Notes under the pieces: model-generated
Told to the model about the DNA's origin: nothing
What the model saw: the letters and a program-made list of their open reading frames with translations, nothing else
Databases searched by the model: none
Shown: positions 1-10,700 of the stretch, in pieces
Numbering within the stretch: the first letter of the stretch is position 1
Layout of the letters: every line of letters begins with the position of its first letter
Program-made: the position numbers and the translations under genes
Assembly (NCBI GenBank): GCA_000695325.1
Contig: AVPN01001409.1
Span: 1-23,018, forward strand
DNA: 23,018 bases
Direction: 5' to 3'
From: Pleurobrachia bachei
Taxonomy: Eukaryota > Ctenophora > Tentaculata > Cydippida > Pleurobrachiidae

Positions 1-19
1 TATCTCACACGCACCCTAC

Positions 20-127
20 CTGTTGACATGATGAACTGGATCCACTTGTCAGGATTAGTAGGATCACTCTTAGAGGGGTCCAGGGCAACTAGAGATGGGG
101 CAGTGGGCTCCCAACACACAGTAGACA
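20..127 (-). CDS. Possible internal exon, perhaps of NRDE2
   Basis: On the minus strand an acceptor-like AACAG precedes an open 108-bp stretch that ends at a GTAGGG donor, so it can be a phase 1-1 exon. The reading includes LVALDPSKSDPTNPDKWIQF, a hydrophilic, tryptophan-containing segment that reads like protein. It lies downstream, on the same strand, of the NRDE2 first exon. It loosely resembles the stretch before the HAT/TPR repeats of vertebrate NRDE2, where L-N-P is followed by W-L-Q. Its entry phase (1) does not fit the exit phase (2) of the exon at 2824-3383, so at least one more exon would lie between. Membership in NRDE2 is inference. Confidence 0.35.
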
Positions 128-976
128 CTGTTAATGAAATGTAATCTGCGTTTATCCTTAGAAACCGGGATTTGTGCACTTGAACCAGCTCGGGGGGCGC
201 TAACTTTTTATAGTATCTGGGGGAGAAAAGGTGTCATGTGGGGCCGTGTGGGGTCAGATGAGTGTCATCTTGTTTTTTGGGGGTCATCCCCGTACTATCA
301 TTTGAAATGTTAGCACGGGACGACCCAAGTTACATTTGCCACTCCCTGTTATACACACAATGTCATCTTATTTATCAGTTATTAGTATTTCACTCACAGT
401 CTATTTTCTAGTTGAATGAAGCTGTGATGTGTGACCTATCTGCTGCTATTCTAGACAACTCATTAAAACCCATGAAACTGTCTTCTTTTTAGAAGCAGCC
501 TTTTTACAGCTCAGACGTACAGCCCCTTCAGACTCTTGTTCACTTTATTTCCACCAAACAATATAACTGCACGCTTAATAGTTCAACTGGGATGATTGGT
601 TGCTAGGTTCAGTCTTGTCATATGTGTCTTTTTCTTAATTTAATTTATCTGTATATACTAATTACTAACTAAGAATATATAACCTAAGAATATATAGCCC
701 TTCTTTTTACGCTATAGCTATTAAAAACTACATTTTGGCTCTCCAAATATTTCTATCTTTAACTTGATCTCTACCTCTATCTCTATCTCTACGATGACTT
801 AACTGCTGGTGAGCACGAGCGTTCTAAGGCACACAGTTCTCTGTTGTGCGTTGGATATGGTAGCTAGAATAGAGATAGGGAAAAATATCTGGCGAGGGCC
901 GGATAAAACACATGGACACATAACATGTGGGCAATTGCGTGAGAGACAACTTACCGCATCGTGCTGTAAAGAGACA

Positions 977-1016
<40 letters not shown>

Positions 1017-2108
1017 GAGAGAGAGATAGTGAGAGAGTGAGAGAGAGAGAGAGAGAAACTCTCTCTCTCTCTCTCTCTCTGAGAGAGAGAGAGAGAGAGA
1101 AAAGCGTTCATTCTTCATTATTCTGTTGACGCTCTTTCTCTTCTCCTCTCTCTCCTCTCTTTATTTGCCTCATTCTCTAACTCAATCTTTAATTACCATT
1201 GCTTGCCTATCCTACTTATTATCATTATCATTATTTATCAATACACTCCGATTATCCTGCTATCCATTCGAGTCGAATGAATTGATCATACTATTATTTA
1301 TTCTATTCTACTACTTGCTTGTGTCACAATACCATTACTATATATGACACCCCCCCTCCCCATTAACCAGTATGGCTAATATGGCTTATAACAAAACGAA
1401 CACAGAAGAGCAGGTAGATGGGAAATGTTTACCATAGAATTCCAACAAGTTTAGAATTTAACCAGTTGTTGATATATGACGTGTAGTATACCTGTTATAA
1501 CAGTACATACAAAAGTCCCTTATTTTAGTGCGTTTTGAGTCGAGAACACAAAGGTCGACCCCGGTCGATCGAGAACTATGTCCTTATTGAACAACTAAAT
1601 GGTACATATTGCAGCTAGTTCTGTTTAAAATATATTTCAAATCTGTTGAGTGTTGAACTAAAACTTCCTTGTTTTATTTGTATCTCAAATCTATCACAAT
1701 TTCCAATTAACCCGTTTTTAGAGGGATTTATTGACGCATGGACTCTCGGATTCTGGTTGAGGCACGATATGAGGAGTGATACATTGAAACAGTACGGCTA
1801 TAGAAAATCGAGCCGACATCTCGTTCAAGATCTACTATAATCGTATCGAGTTCTTGACAACACACTGGGTGTTTGGTTGGAGTTTCCTGACTCTAAAGAT
1901 TACTATTGCTCGGTATGTTACAAACAAACAAAGAAACAAAGAAACAAACAAAAGACAAACAAACACACAGTACAAACTGTGTTTATTAGCTAAAAGTTCG
2001 TTTCCTAGGACCCCCATATTTTCAGGTGACTCTTCCTGGAACTGGAAATTGGAGAGTGTAATGACAGAGGATGCTGTTACGATGAAGGAGGATAAGAGTA
2101 TTTCTTGA
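128..2108. other. Non-coding stretch with simple repeats
   Basis: No convincing gene is visible. The stretch holds a C/A-rich (CAAA)n-like tract near 1920-1966 and alternating CT and GA tracts at 979-1100. Short open frames at 809-1018, 1126-1347 and 1646-1840 on the plus strand have repeat-derived or low-complexity products and no recognisable domain. If the exon at 20-127 belongs to NRDE2, this stretch is mostly NRDE2 intron. Confidence 0.5.
979..1100. repeat. Alternating (CT)n / (GA)n microsatellite
   Basis: A (CT)n tract of about 35 bases is followed by a GA tract of about 45 with a few interruptions, then CT of about 20 and GA of about 20. Because CT and GA are reverse complements, the block can fold back on itself as one or two long hairpins on either strand. 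Confidence 0.9.
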
Positions 2109-2109
2109 C

Positions 2110-2641
2110 GGATCACTTGACTGTTTAAACCCCAATATTCCTGACGGTGCTACTCTTGTTTCCAAGGGAATGTTTGCTATAGGCCAGGTAGGATAACCGA
2201 TAACTAAATTACACCAAAAACGAGTAGATTTCTAAATTTAAGTTAATTGGGTTGTTTCAGGAGTTAGATGTTGACGTGGTGTCAATGTTTGACGAACAAC
2301 AAGCATTTGTGGGTGCCGTATATGATGTAAACTGGTATAAAGGCGCTATTACCAATGAAAGTGAAGCAAAACTCTTTCAGTGTGGAAAATCGGTAAGATT
2401 ACCCCCAAGATCTCTATTATCCATGATTTTTACTTCCTGCTCTTGTTGGGCCCTTTGTCCCCCCTTCCTTACAGCGCCTGTTCCTGTGTCACATGAACAT
2501 AAAACCTTGTACAAATTTCAGAGCTCCTTGTCATATCCTACGATCCTGACTTGGGATGAAATTCTATCAGCTACTCTTCATGGAAACACCACCACGGAAA
2601 TATTTTACCCCGAGTCGTGTGATTTAAGTTCAGGTGACTAA
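2110..2641 (+). CDS. Possible three-exon tail of an unrecognised gene
   Basis: Three exon-like blocks lie on the plus strand and share one phase. The first ends with GMFAIGQ at a GTAGGATA donor (2190). A 70-bp gap ends in TTGTTTCAG. A second block (2261-2391) reads ELDVDVVSMFDEQQAFVGAV and ends at a GTAAGATT donor. A third block starts after TTTCAG (2521) and runs to a TAA at 2639-2641, ending in DLSSGD. Splice signals and phase 0 agree at both joins. Upstream the frame closes near 2095, so the 5' part is missing or lies further left. I recognise no family. It could be a minor gene nested in an NRDE2 intron, a remnant, or chance. Confidence 0.25.
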
Positions 2642-2698
2642 TAACTGTGTTATAATACCAGTATTCAGTAAACTGTTCTTGTTGTGATAAGGGGTACA

Positions 2699-2728
2699 CT
2701 TGTAATAATGCCAGGGCATTATTACAAG
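2699..2728. repeat. Perfect inverted repeat, 14-bp arms
   Basis: CTTGTAATAATGCC is followed by AG and then its exact reverse complement, giving a near-continuous 30-bp palindrome. It lies just downstream (on the minus strand) of the NRDE2 first-exon donor. It could be a small hairpin in the intron RNA or the relic of an inverted-repeat element. No larger element is visible around it. Confidence 0.9.
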
Positions 2729-2823
2729 ATGAATGGGCGGTGATTACTGAAATAGGGACTATGACAAACAGATGTTCATGACTGTGACTGACCTAGGAAG
2801 GGAGAGGGGGGACTAATATTTAC

Positions 2824-3383
2824 CTCAGATTAGGATCAGAAGAAGAATCAGGTTTCTGTTTACTCCGAGCCACAGCAGCGGTCATCTCCTGTTTGCCAGC
2901 GCCCACACACCACTTTATATGAGTCTTGTAGTTAGGGATATCGTAGGAGTAGAGCGAGCCATACCGATAGTTATCCTTCTCTGGCTTGGTATGTAACTCG
3001 AAAATATCAAATGGTGTGATGAGTTCCTGCTCTTTCTTTTCTTTTTTCTTCTTCTTCTTTTTCCTATCATCATCAGTTTTCCGTCGTTTGTTTTTCTTTG
3101 CAGGTGGGGGTGCATTGAGCGTAACGAGACGCGGTGCTGATGGCACGACAGAGTTAGCAACTGATACAAGATCATCTGGAAAACTGGAGTTCCTGAGCCA
3201 TCCCTGGGGTTCATCTGATGTTGGAGGAGGGAGGGTGGTTGCGGGGAATAGAGCTGCAGGGGCACTGGGGAAGAGAGCCGCAGGGACACTGGGGAAGAGA
3301 GCTGCAGTTGGGACACTAGTACTTGGGAACAGTGTAGGCTGTGTTGTGTTAGCGCTGGGAAATAGACTCTTTTTCTGTTCCAT
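2824..3383 (-). CDS. NRDE2: NRDE2 homologue, first coding exon
   Basis: NRDE2 is a nuclear RNA-surveillance and splicing-associated protein that partners the MTR4 helicase. This exon starts with MEQKKSLFPS and carries repeated LFPS motifs, like the MALFPAF start of the vertebrate protein. GWLRNSSF (compare DWLSNPSF) and a lysine-rich basic block at about residues 96-117 follow. Next comes FELHTKPEKDNYRYGSLYSY and then DIPNYK, matching the conserved vertebrate segment DKKPDPANWEYKSLYRGDIA plus RYK. The exon ends after an AG at a GTAAATA donor (phase 2), so it encodes about 187 aa of a protein usually near 1,100 aa. The HAT/TPR-like part must lie leftwards and is mostly outside the window. The start lies 295 bp downstream of the BRD8 stop, in the same orientation. 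The identification rests on remembered motif order. Confidence 0.72.
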
Positions 3384-3559
3384 CTTGAGATGCTATGATA
3401 AAGAATAGGAGGTTAATTACAGTTCAATTAATTGTTTGATAGACAGTGAAAACTACACTGAATACAGTTTGAAGTAAAACATATTAATGAATTTTCAACA
3501 CTTGTAAACTTGCTTCTTAATAGTCTCTCTCTCATCACCTCACTGAATTGCAATACTAA

Positions 3560-3710
3560 AGGCCCTGCTACCTCACTGACTAGCAATTGATCTCCGGGAC
3601 GATGAAGTGACTGATCGTTATGTAGAGGCCCTGCTACCTCACTGACTCCGGACTCGCAATACTAGAGGCCCTGCTACCTCACTGACTAGCAATACTAGAG
3701 GCCCTGCTCC
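3560..3710. repeat. Minisatellite overlapping the BRD8 3' end
   Basis: Copies of AGGCCCTGCTACCTCACTGA start at 3560, 3626 and 3666, with a truncated copy at 3699. Spacing is uneven (66, 40 and 33 bp), with CAATACTAG-like linkers. The last copies lie inside the BRD8 reading frame and supply its stop codon, so the array shapes the protein's C-terminus. Confidence 0.85.
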
Positions 3711-5223
3711 TCTGAACCTTCAATGGTTGGTTATGGGTGCTATAAAACGCTTGTATCACCTCAACTACATCAGACATCATATTGACAGTGTAACTGTAAA
3801 CTGCGTGGGAGGCATTATTATACATAAGAGCATTGTGAAACATCAGCAGCATGTCTCTATGAAACTGAGCCGTGGTTCGAATCTCGTGACTGTCTATTTT
3901 CCGTTTGATTGTTGACAAGTCGATTGGTCGACGGACAGTTGCTGAATATCCTGGAGCGAGGGCATCAGTAACCGGCTGCATAAAGATGTGGGCGTACTTG
4001 TGTTGGGAGGCTGTTTTCCACAGCAGGAGAATGCTCTTCTTCCACGCCCTAAATGCGGGGGAATCCAGGTCTAACATTTCGGGGTCCACTCTGGGTGACA
4101 TGGTGTGACTGGATATGACGGAGGACCCTGCAGGGGAGGAAGATGGTTCACTCCGGGCCTCAAGTGTAGCCCCCGGGCAGCAGCAGCAGCTGCAGTCGGA
4201 TATCCCTTGTCTGAGTAGAGAGAACTGTATTGAGCGTTGGCATTTGCTCCCGAGCCAGAGGGAGGCTGGTAGTCAAAATGAAAAACATCAGTTATCTTCC
4301 CCTCCTTCTTGTCCCCTTTCCCAACTTTAGTATTATCTCCCGACTGAAGTGCTTTTATTTTAATCTTGGGAACCACTGCTTTCTTTTTCTGTGGCTTTAT
4401 GGCTTTCACTTTGTTTTTATCCTGCTCCTGGAGTTTTATTTTCGCTGGTAAAGGACGTGCTGGGCCTTGTCGAGGAGAGGCTACCAGTCTGGGGCCACCC
4501 CTGCCAGGGGAACTGCTAACAGGACTCATTGAGGGAGGGCCAGTGTTCTGAACTGTTGCCGAGGGAGCTGTCAGGGTTGGCTTTGGATCTATTTTCAGCT
4601 GTGGTTTAATGTCCGATTTATTTGATCCCTCATTCAGCACTTCCTCTTTGATAGGTGGGGCTTCCTTTTGTTTGCGCTCGTTGAGATGTCCCGCCACCAA
4701 AGTTCCCAGGGGCCTGAATGTTTGTGAGTGTTTTCGTATTTGGACTTCATCCCAGGCGATTTCAATATTATTGTTATACTTCCCACTGTTCACCTCATTT
4801 AGCTCAACGTGCAGCTGGGTGGTGTTGGCGTGAAGTTCCAAAACTTTACTCTTTAGTTCCGCTATTCGTTCTCCTGTAACGAGCTTGAGAATCTGTTCAG
4901 CCTTTGATTTCGGTTCTCCTGACGGCTCTTTCTTCCGCTTCCGCTTGTCGAGCTGAAAAAAAAGATGTCAATAGTCATATTCGATAGAGAGAGTGTGAAC
5001 TTAACAAAGGACCTACCTGCTGAAGAAGAACGTCGTACTTTAGAGCACAGTTTTTAGCGCTAAAAAGCTCGACGTTTTGGTTTGAAGTGATGTAAGGTCG
5101 AACGAGCCGACTGACCGCCGGCCAGTTATCGTCACCAATCCTAATAACAGCAGATACCAATGCCAACTTTTCAAGAGACGCCCATTCCGTTGAAATATCG
5201 GGAATAACTACCGTAGATGACAT
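3679..5223 (-). CDS. BRD8: BRD8, bromodomain subunit of TIP60/NuA4
   Basis: BRD8 reads acetyl-lysine within the TIP60/NuA4 histone acetyltransferase complex. Exon 1 (5017-5223, 69 aa) is the SANT-like N-terminus with the pattern LEKLALVSAVIRIGDDNW and later FSAKNCALKYDVLL, matching vertebrate EKLCLASSVMRSGDQNW and FSQKHCASQY. It ends at a GTAGGTC donor. Exon 2 (3679-4952) starts LDKRKRKKEP and holds the LVTGERIAELK coiled-coil segment. A Lys/Pro-rich linker follows, then one bromodomain with WKKSILLLWKTASQHKYAHI, FMQPVTDALAPGY, RRPIDLSTIKRKI and MLLMFHNALMYNN. The domain keeps the acetyl-lysine-binding asparagine in YNN. The frame changes once near 4140-4185 (alanine run and G5 run), and exon 2 is one base short of a multiple of three. 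This suggests a single-base indel or sequence error, although a cryptic intron is possible. The protein is about 493 aa with one bromodomain, shorter than vertebrate forms. Confidence 0.87.
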
Positions 5224-5469
5224 TATAAGGGCGCTAAAAGGGACGAAATGTTGGTCAGAAAAGAAAACGAAAATTGTTTTTTGAATTTGCGAAAAAAGAC
5301 AACTCGGTTTTTTAAATTTTGATATTTTGAGCTTCCAGTTTAATACCGCGCCGCGCTAAAAGTTTTGCGCGTGCCAAAAATTTGGGCAAAATTTTGGAAA
5401 ACGGGAAATTCAAACAGTCGACCGGAAGAACAAAGCATAACCTCAGTTTAAGACAACTAGGAAAAAACA
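5224..5469. promoter_or_regulatory. BRD8 upstream / sulfotransferase 3' spacer
   Basis: These 246 bp separate the sulfotransferase stop from the BRD8 start. The spacer is A/T-rich with a short GC-rich core near 5346-5375 (GCGCCGCGC). It must hold the BRD8 core promoter unless the genes are co-transcribed. No clear TATA box or AATAAA is visible on the minus strand. Confidence 0.4.
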
Positions 5470-7295
5470 TCAATAATAACTTTCAGAATACTGGATATCA
5501 AGCTGGCGAAACTGTAGTCCCATTTTAATAATAAGAGGTTTACACTCTTCTTCAACAATCTTCTCATGGCTAGAATTCCACCTCATAGGTTCATAGTTCT
5601 CAGTCCCACGCTGAAGATCCACTCTAGTGGCAGAGTGAGCCCATGACATCACCGAGGGAGTAGCCTCCTGACCTATAAACTGGTACAATTCTCGAGTAAC
5701 CGCAACAGGATCAGAGACCAGATCGGAGAACGTCATCAGCTGGTAACTGAAAGAGGATCAAACGGTCAGGCATGTTTTAATTTAATTAAGTTTAGTTAGG
5801 AAGATAATTATAGTGAACACTGCACGATTATGTGCCAATGTCTCACGAAGTCCCACCTGTCTCTAAACCAATCGGGCCCTGTCCTTGTCCCATAAACCAC
5901 ATTATCCAGTTCCCTCATACACCACTCCTCCGCTGCCAGGCCGATCTTATTCTCAAGATTAGTATCATGGGTTATGGGGAAACGATCCTTGTAATGGTAG
6001 TGTTTGAACTTGAAACGTGATCTGATCACATCCCGTGGATCACGTATCAGATGGATGATCTTGAAATCGTTTTCAGAGATCGAGGAGTGGAGGTCTTCCA
6101 AGGATTCTAGCTGAAGTAGCCGGCTAATCTGGGAGGGAGAGAGTGTGAGATCAGAGAAATGGTTTGACTTTGAGGTACCTGCCCAAATGTTAGATTTGTT
6201 TCATACGACAGGGCGGATTGATATGAGTCGGTCGCTTAAAGTTATAGATAGTGAGTGGGTGAATCTAGAACTGAACAAGCACCTTTAGTACAACGGTATC
6301 CCTCAGTATACACAGTTGAGACCAACTGTTTATTTGTCTCTCTCCGGGACAGGCTGAACTCCCAAACCTAAGGAGATTCTCAGCTGGTAGTCCACACTGT
6401 CCCCACCTCTCCAACAAGGGATCCCTCTCCTCTGGAGGGGTACCCATTTGGCAACTATCCAGGGTTTGGGACAGCCACAGTAATTGTAGTTCATCTAGTG
6501 TTGAACGGACATCTGACTCTATTTGGGGGAAGGGAGGGTTAATGGCCTGTGTAAACGGTTCTATCACTGAAAAAGTAGTCGATATTTGTTTAGATTGGGG
6601 TCAGATTATGAGGCCGATATTGAAGGGGATATGTGATCTAACCTGGTATGTGACCGTACTCCCGTAATCTGAGTAGCTCCCTCAGAGGTTCGTGTACATA
6701 CAAAATGGCTGGATTTTCATTAAACATCTGGCCCAGAAAGTTGGATCCCGTTCGGTGTCCCCCGTACAGGATAACAAACTGTTTCCTGTTTCCACTGTAT
6801 TGCGTCTCATACAGATCCATCTGTAGGTAGGGAGATAATGTGAATATTTGACAGAATTTAGTTTCTTTGAACTTTGTGGTCTCTGTAGCTACATGTAGCG
6901 GTGAACAGATATATCCGACTCAGGCAACGAAAGTACCCCTCGGCTCACAGAGGTATGAAATAATAGGGGTGACTTCGTAACAGATATAGCCGCGACTTAC
7001 CACGGAGGAGTGTGCAGTATCTAGGAAGGTGCTATGTGATATGATAATGTAGGAGACTAGAAGAGCCATTCCAGTCAGTAAACCCTCGTATACCACCCTC
7101 TTGTTCTCTCTCCTGCAGCCAGGGGGGGTATGTTATCGAGTGAAATATAGGTTAACAGTTAGTATGAATCACGTTGACGGTTGAGGAAAAAGGGTTTGAG
7201 CGAGTCAATATACCCTCGGTAGAGGGTTCAAATCAATATTGGCTGAATTTTAAAGGGTCTCATGGAGTGGCTTGTACCTACCTTATAAACCACAT
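5470..7295 (-). CDS. Gal/GlcNAc-type carbohydrate 6-O-sulfotransferase
   Basis: This is a Golgi type II enzyme that would move sulfate from PAPS to carbohydrate. Six exons join in consistent phase: 7282-7295, 7001-7112, 6643-6820, 6283-6566, 5857-6128 and 5470-5746. They total 1137 bp, about 378 aa. The first coding exon is only 14 nt (MWFI plus two bases). An in-frame TAG lies upstream, which supports this start. A basic tail, RRENKRVV, then precedes the signal anchor GMALLVSYIIISHSTFL. The 5'-phosphosulfate-binding loop is GGHRTGSNFLG and the 3'-phosphate-binding segment is LIRDPRDVIRSR. The C-terminal YQLMTFSDLVSDPVAVTREL is also typical of the CHST1-7 group. Length matches the family (about 380-480 aa). 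Acceptor sugar cannot be told from the sequence. The 14-nt exon is the least certain part. Confidence 0.87.
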
Positions 7296-7706
7296 AGTGT
7301 ACCCACACAGCTAGTGAAGCACTGAAACAGGTGTAGAAGTAGTAGAACACAATAACTAAGGGCACCACTAGATCGCAATATAGAGCTGTACATACATGAT
7401 GTTCAAACACACAAACCACACAGAGTCATGTCAACCTTCCGTGCAGCTCCCTTACCTTACCCCTAACTCTCTCCTTACCTAAATCTCTATCTCTCTCTCG
7501 ATCTTTCTCTCAATGTCGATCTCTCCCTGTCCTCCATACCATCTCTATCCCTTTTACAAACCTTTTCCTAATGATCTCTCTCCCTCTATCTCTCTCCTTA
7601 CAGATCTGCGTTTTTACCAACATCTGACGACAACATAACGACACAACATCAACAATTTTAAACAATAACATTAACAATCTAGTTAACTAATTAACTTATT
7701 AACTAT
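7296..7706. other. Spacer between RGS22 and the sulfotransferase
   Basis: These 411 bp separate the RGS22 stop from the sulfotransferase start. A pyrimidine-rich tract runs from about 7470 to 7600 (CTCTCTC with T interruptions), and an A/T-rich part with repeated TTAACT lies at 7675-7710. The latter is the RGS22 3' untranslated region. A 63-codon minus-strand frame over 7228-7419 is hydrophobic, but it is not in the phase used by the sulfotransferase. Confidence 0.5.
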
Positions 7707-10700
7707 TTAACGGAGTCGGCTGGTATTTCTTGATTGTACTAATCGTGCTACTAGGGCTTTGTTCCCGAGTGTAGCGGGAGGAGACGAGCCATCTAGTACC
7801 CAGAACACCTCCCGTTTAGATCGTGATTTTTTAGCTGAATTGTGATGGGATGAGGGAACCTCGACTGTGGATCTATCTCGACGTACCGGTAGTGGGGAGA
7901 GCAGGAACTCAATCTGGGGGAGGAGGGGATTAGCTTGTTGTAATTACACACATGTCACATTGAACTACGGAAGGGCAGTATTGAGGGGGGGAGGGGGGGT
8001 GGGATAAAAGGGCGAGGTGAAACTGGAAATTATTATAGATAGCAACATTGCAAGCTTAAATATGTTAGTTAGATATGTTACTGTTAGTTAGATATGTTAG
8101 TATTACCTCCTCAGTGAAGGGTGTAAGAAGGACCTCACAGGGTTGTGGTATCTCATGTCCATTGTCAAACTTGAGATGGCAGATACCGGACGACAAACTA
8201 AACTGATAGTGTAGGTTCTGGTCTGTGTGGAGAGTGGCAGAGAGAGTCTGAAGGGGAAATGCGTCTCGTCTGGAGAGTATCTTGTCCTGTGCTGCTGCCC
8301 TCCCCCTTATACCCTTGATACCGTCACTGGTGCTCTCGGATGTGTTGATCTGCAGTGGGAAACCATGGTAACTGTGATGGTAACTAGGTGGTAACTAGGC
8401 GGTAAATAAGTGGTAACTAGGCGGTAACTGTTATGGTAACTATGGTGACTATGGTAACTTCTTATATGAAAGTCAAGAAAGATTTAAAAAATTCGTACCT
8501 TTTTCTCAGCGATAGCGCCTAACTTTTCCTGTCTCTCATCCCCAATCCTCTCATCAATACTCCCCAAACTACTGCTACTGATGGCCTGCCCACTGACAGT
8601 TTGGATGAGCGCCCTATCCTTCTCACTGACCCCCACACTGAGGAAGAAACAAAACTTCTTCCAGAATGGTAGGAGCATTGTGACCATGTGGAGGGCCGCG
8701 TTGTAAAATAGACCCCTGTGGAACCTGCAGAGAGGGGAGAGTTTAAAGTATACAGAACTTCAGTGTCGCTGTAACAACTTACGGAACACGGATGTTTCAC
8801 ATTATGGATGTCTCAGGTCTCTAAACATTAATTATGGATGTCTATAAACTACTATAAAACTCACTTCTTACTATCGTCCACTCTCTTCTCTATCTCTGCT
8901 ATGATGTTCCCTGGCAGGTTCACCCTGACCCTGGGAGGCACGGCTGATCTCAGGAAACAAGACACAATGGCCTGTGCTTTACACACCAGTAGAGCTTCAG
9001 TTGCACGGTGTAACCTTCTCCCCGAGTTATTTGCCATGTCCGATTTGAGGTTTATCCACTTGCTGATCTCTATAAAGAAATCCAGATCGTTATCCAACCT
9101 GAGGGGCCCTCCCCCTTATACCCTTGATACCGTCACTGGTGCTCTCGGATGTGTTTATCTGACGTGGGAAACCATGGTAACTAGATGATAACTGTTATGG
9201 TAACCATGGTAACGTCTTATATGAAAAGCAAGAAAGGGTTCAAACTCATACCTTTTTCTCAGCGATAGCACCTAACTTCTCCTGTCTCTCATCCCCAATT
9301 CGCTCATCAATGCTCCCCAAACTGCTGCTACTGATTGCCTGTCCACTGACAGTTTGGATTAGAGCCCTGTCCTTCTCACTCACCCCCACACTCAGGAAGA
9401 AGCAGAATTTCTTCCAGAAGGGAAGGAGCATTGTGACCATGTGCAGGGCTGCATTGTAAAACAGACCCCTGTGGAACCTGCAGAGAGAGGGGGGTTAAAT
9501 GTAACATGTGGAGAGCTGCATTGTAAAACAGACCCCTGTGGAACCTGCAGAAAGGGGGGAGGGGGTTGAATATAACATGGGGAGGGAGGGGTGGTAGGTA
9601 TACTACACTTCAGTATACAATACTTCAGTATGTATGTCTCTAAACAACTCTAAAACATTATATGGATGTCTCATGTAAACAACGCTAAAACTCACTTCTT
9701 ACTATCGTCCACTCGTTTCTCTATCTCTGCTATGATGTTCCCTGGCAGGTTCACCCTGACCCTGGGAGGCACGGCTGACCTCAAGAAGCAGGACACAATG
9801 GCCTGGGCTTTACACACCAGTAGGGCTTCAGTTGCTCGGTGTAACCTCCGCCCCGAGTTGTTTGCCATGTCTGACTTTAGGTTTATCCACTTGCTGACCT
9901 CTATAAAGAAATCTAGATCGTTATCCAACCTGAGGGGTGGGGCGAGATGAGAATTCTGTAGTGTTTGTTTGTGATTGCTGCGTCTGGAGGATGACCTGCC
10001 CGAAAGAAGTAGAGGCCGCACCGAGTTTTGTTGTACTTGTATGAAAAAATTTTTAGAGCCTAAAGGGCCTGAATTATGAAATCAAAAGCTAAAGCCTAAA
10101 CTAATGCATCTATCATTACATTTCCAGCTGTAACTCACCTATCAGCAAAGATTCCCACTCCATTGACGACTACAAAATACTGCCCATCTTTACTCTTCTT
10201 GCCCTTGCCGGTACACATCTTAACAAAGGTCTTTCTCAGGTACTGTTTGAACTGAGTGTACCTGAAACAGTGGTAACCATGGTAACCATGCATTTCTTAA
10301 CACCCACATCTAGTTGGTAACCATGGCAACATATATATCCCCTCTCAATACTCACCTAACAGCGTCCTGTAGTCCGTGTTGAAAGTTGATCAGATCGAAG
10401 GTGAAGATACCCCACTGGTACCTCAGGTTAGCTCGATAATCCTGACCACAACTGATAGTATTAGTAACGTCTAGAGAGGAGGACTCTATAATCCGGGCAC
10501 TCGCATCATCCTCCAGAAACGTCTTGTAGGGAGCCCACCATTTGTCCTCTAGTATCTTACACACATAGGTCTGGGCGTTCACTATCATCGCTGGCCTGAT
10601 GTGAGATAGAGGGTGGGAGGTAGAGACGGGACTTGGAGGTAGAGAGGGGGACACCATGGCATAACATTCGAGATTTCCCCATTCTGATTCTCTGACATTG

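Larger units (their letters stand above)
9107..9937 (-). repeat. RGS22 exon-pair duplication, 5' copy
   Basis: This is the upstream copy of the tandem unit, with exons 9696-9929 and 9252-9477 plus a truncated copy of exon 8107-8349 (about 9107-9159). The truncated copy keeps its acceptor (CGTCAG) but runs straight into the acceptor of the next unit and has no donor. Exon 9252-9477 ends in phase 0 while exon 8865-9098 begins in phase 2. Splicing both copies in series therefore gives an almost immediate stop; only one pair, or a mixed pair, can be used. Confidence 0.88.

Noticed and set aside
2986-3408. 140-codon plus frame with a phenylalanine run
   Set aside because: It is the antisense shadow of the lysine-rich block of the NRDE2 exon.
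7228-7419. Hydrophobic 63-codon minus frame upstream of the sulfotransferase
   Set aside because: Its phase at the GTAGGT donor does not fit the next exon. Another frame gives a short start exon that does fit.
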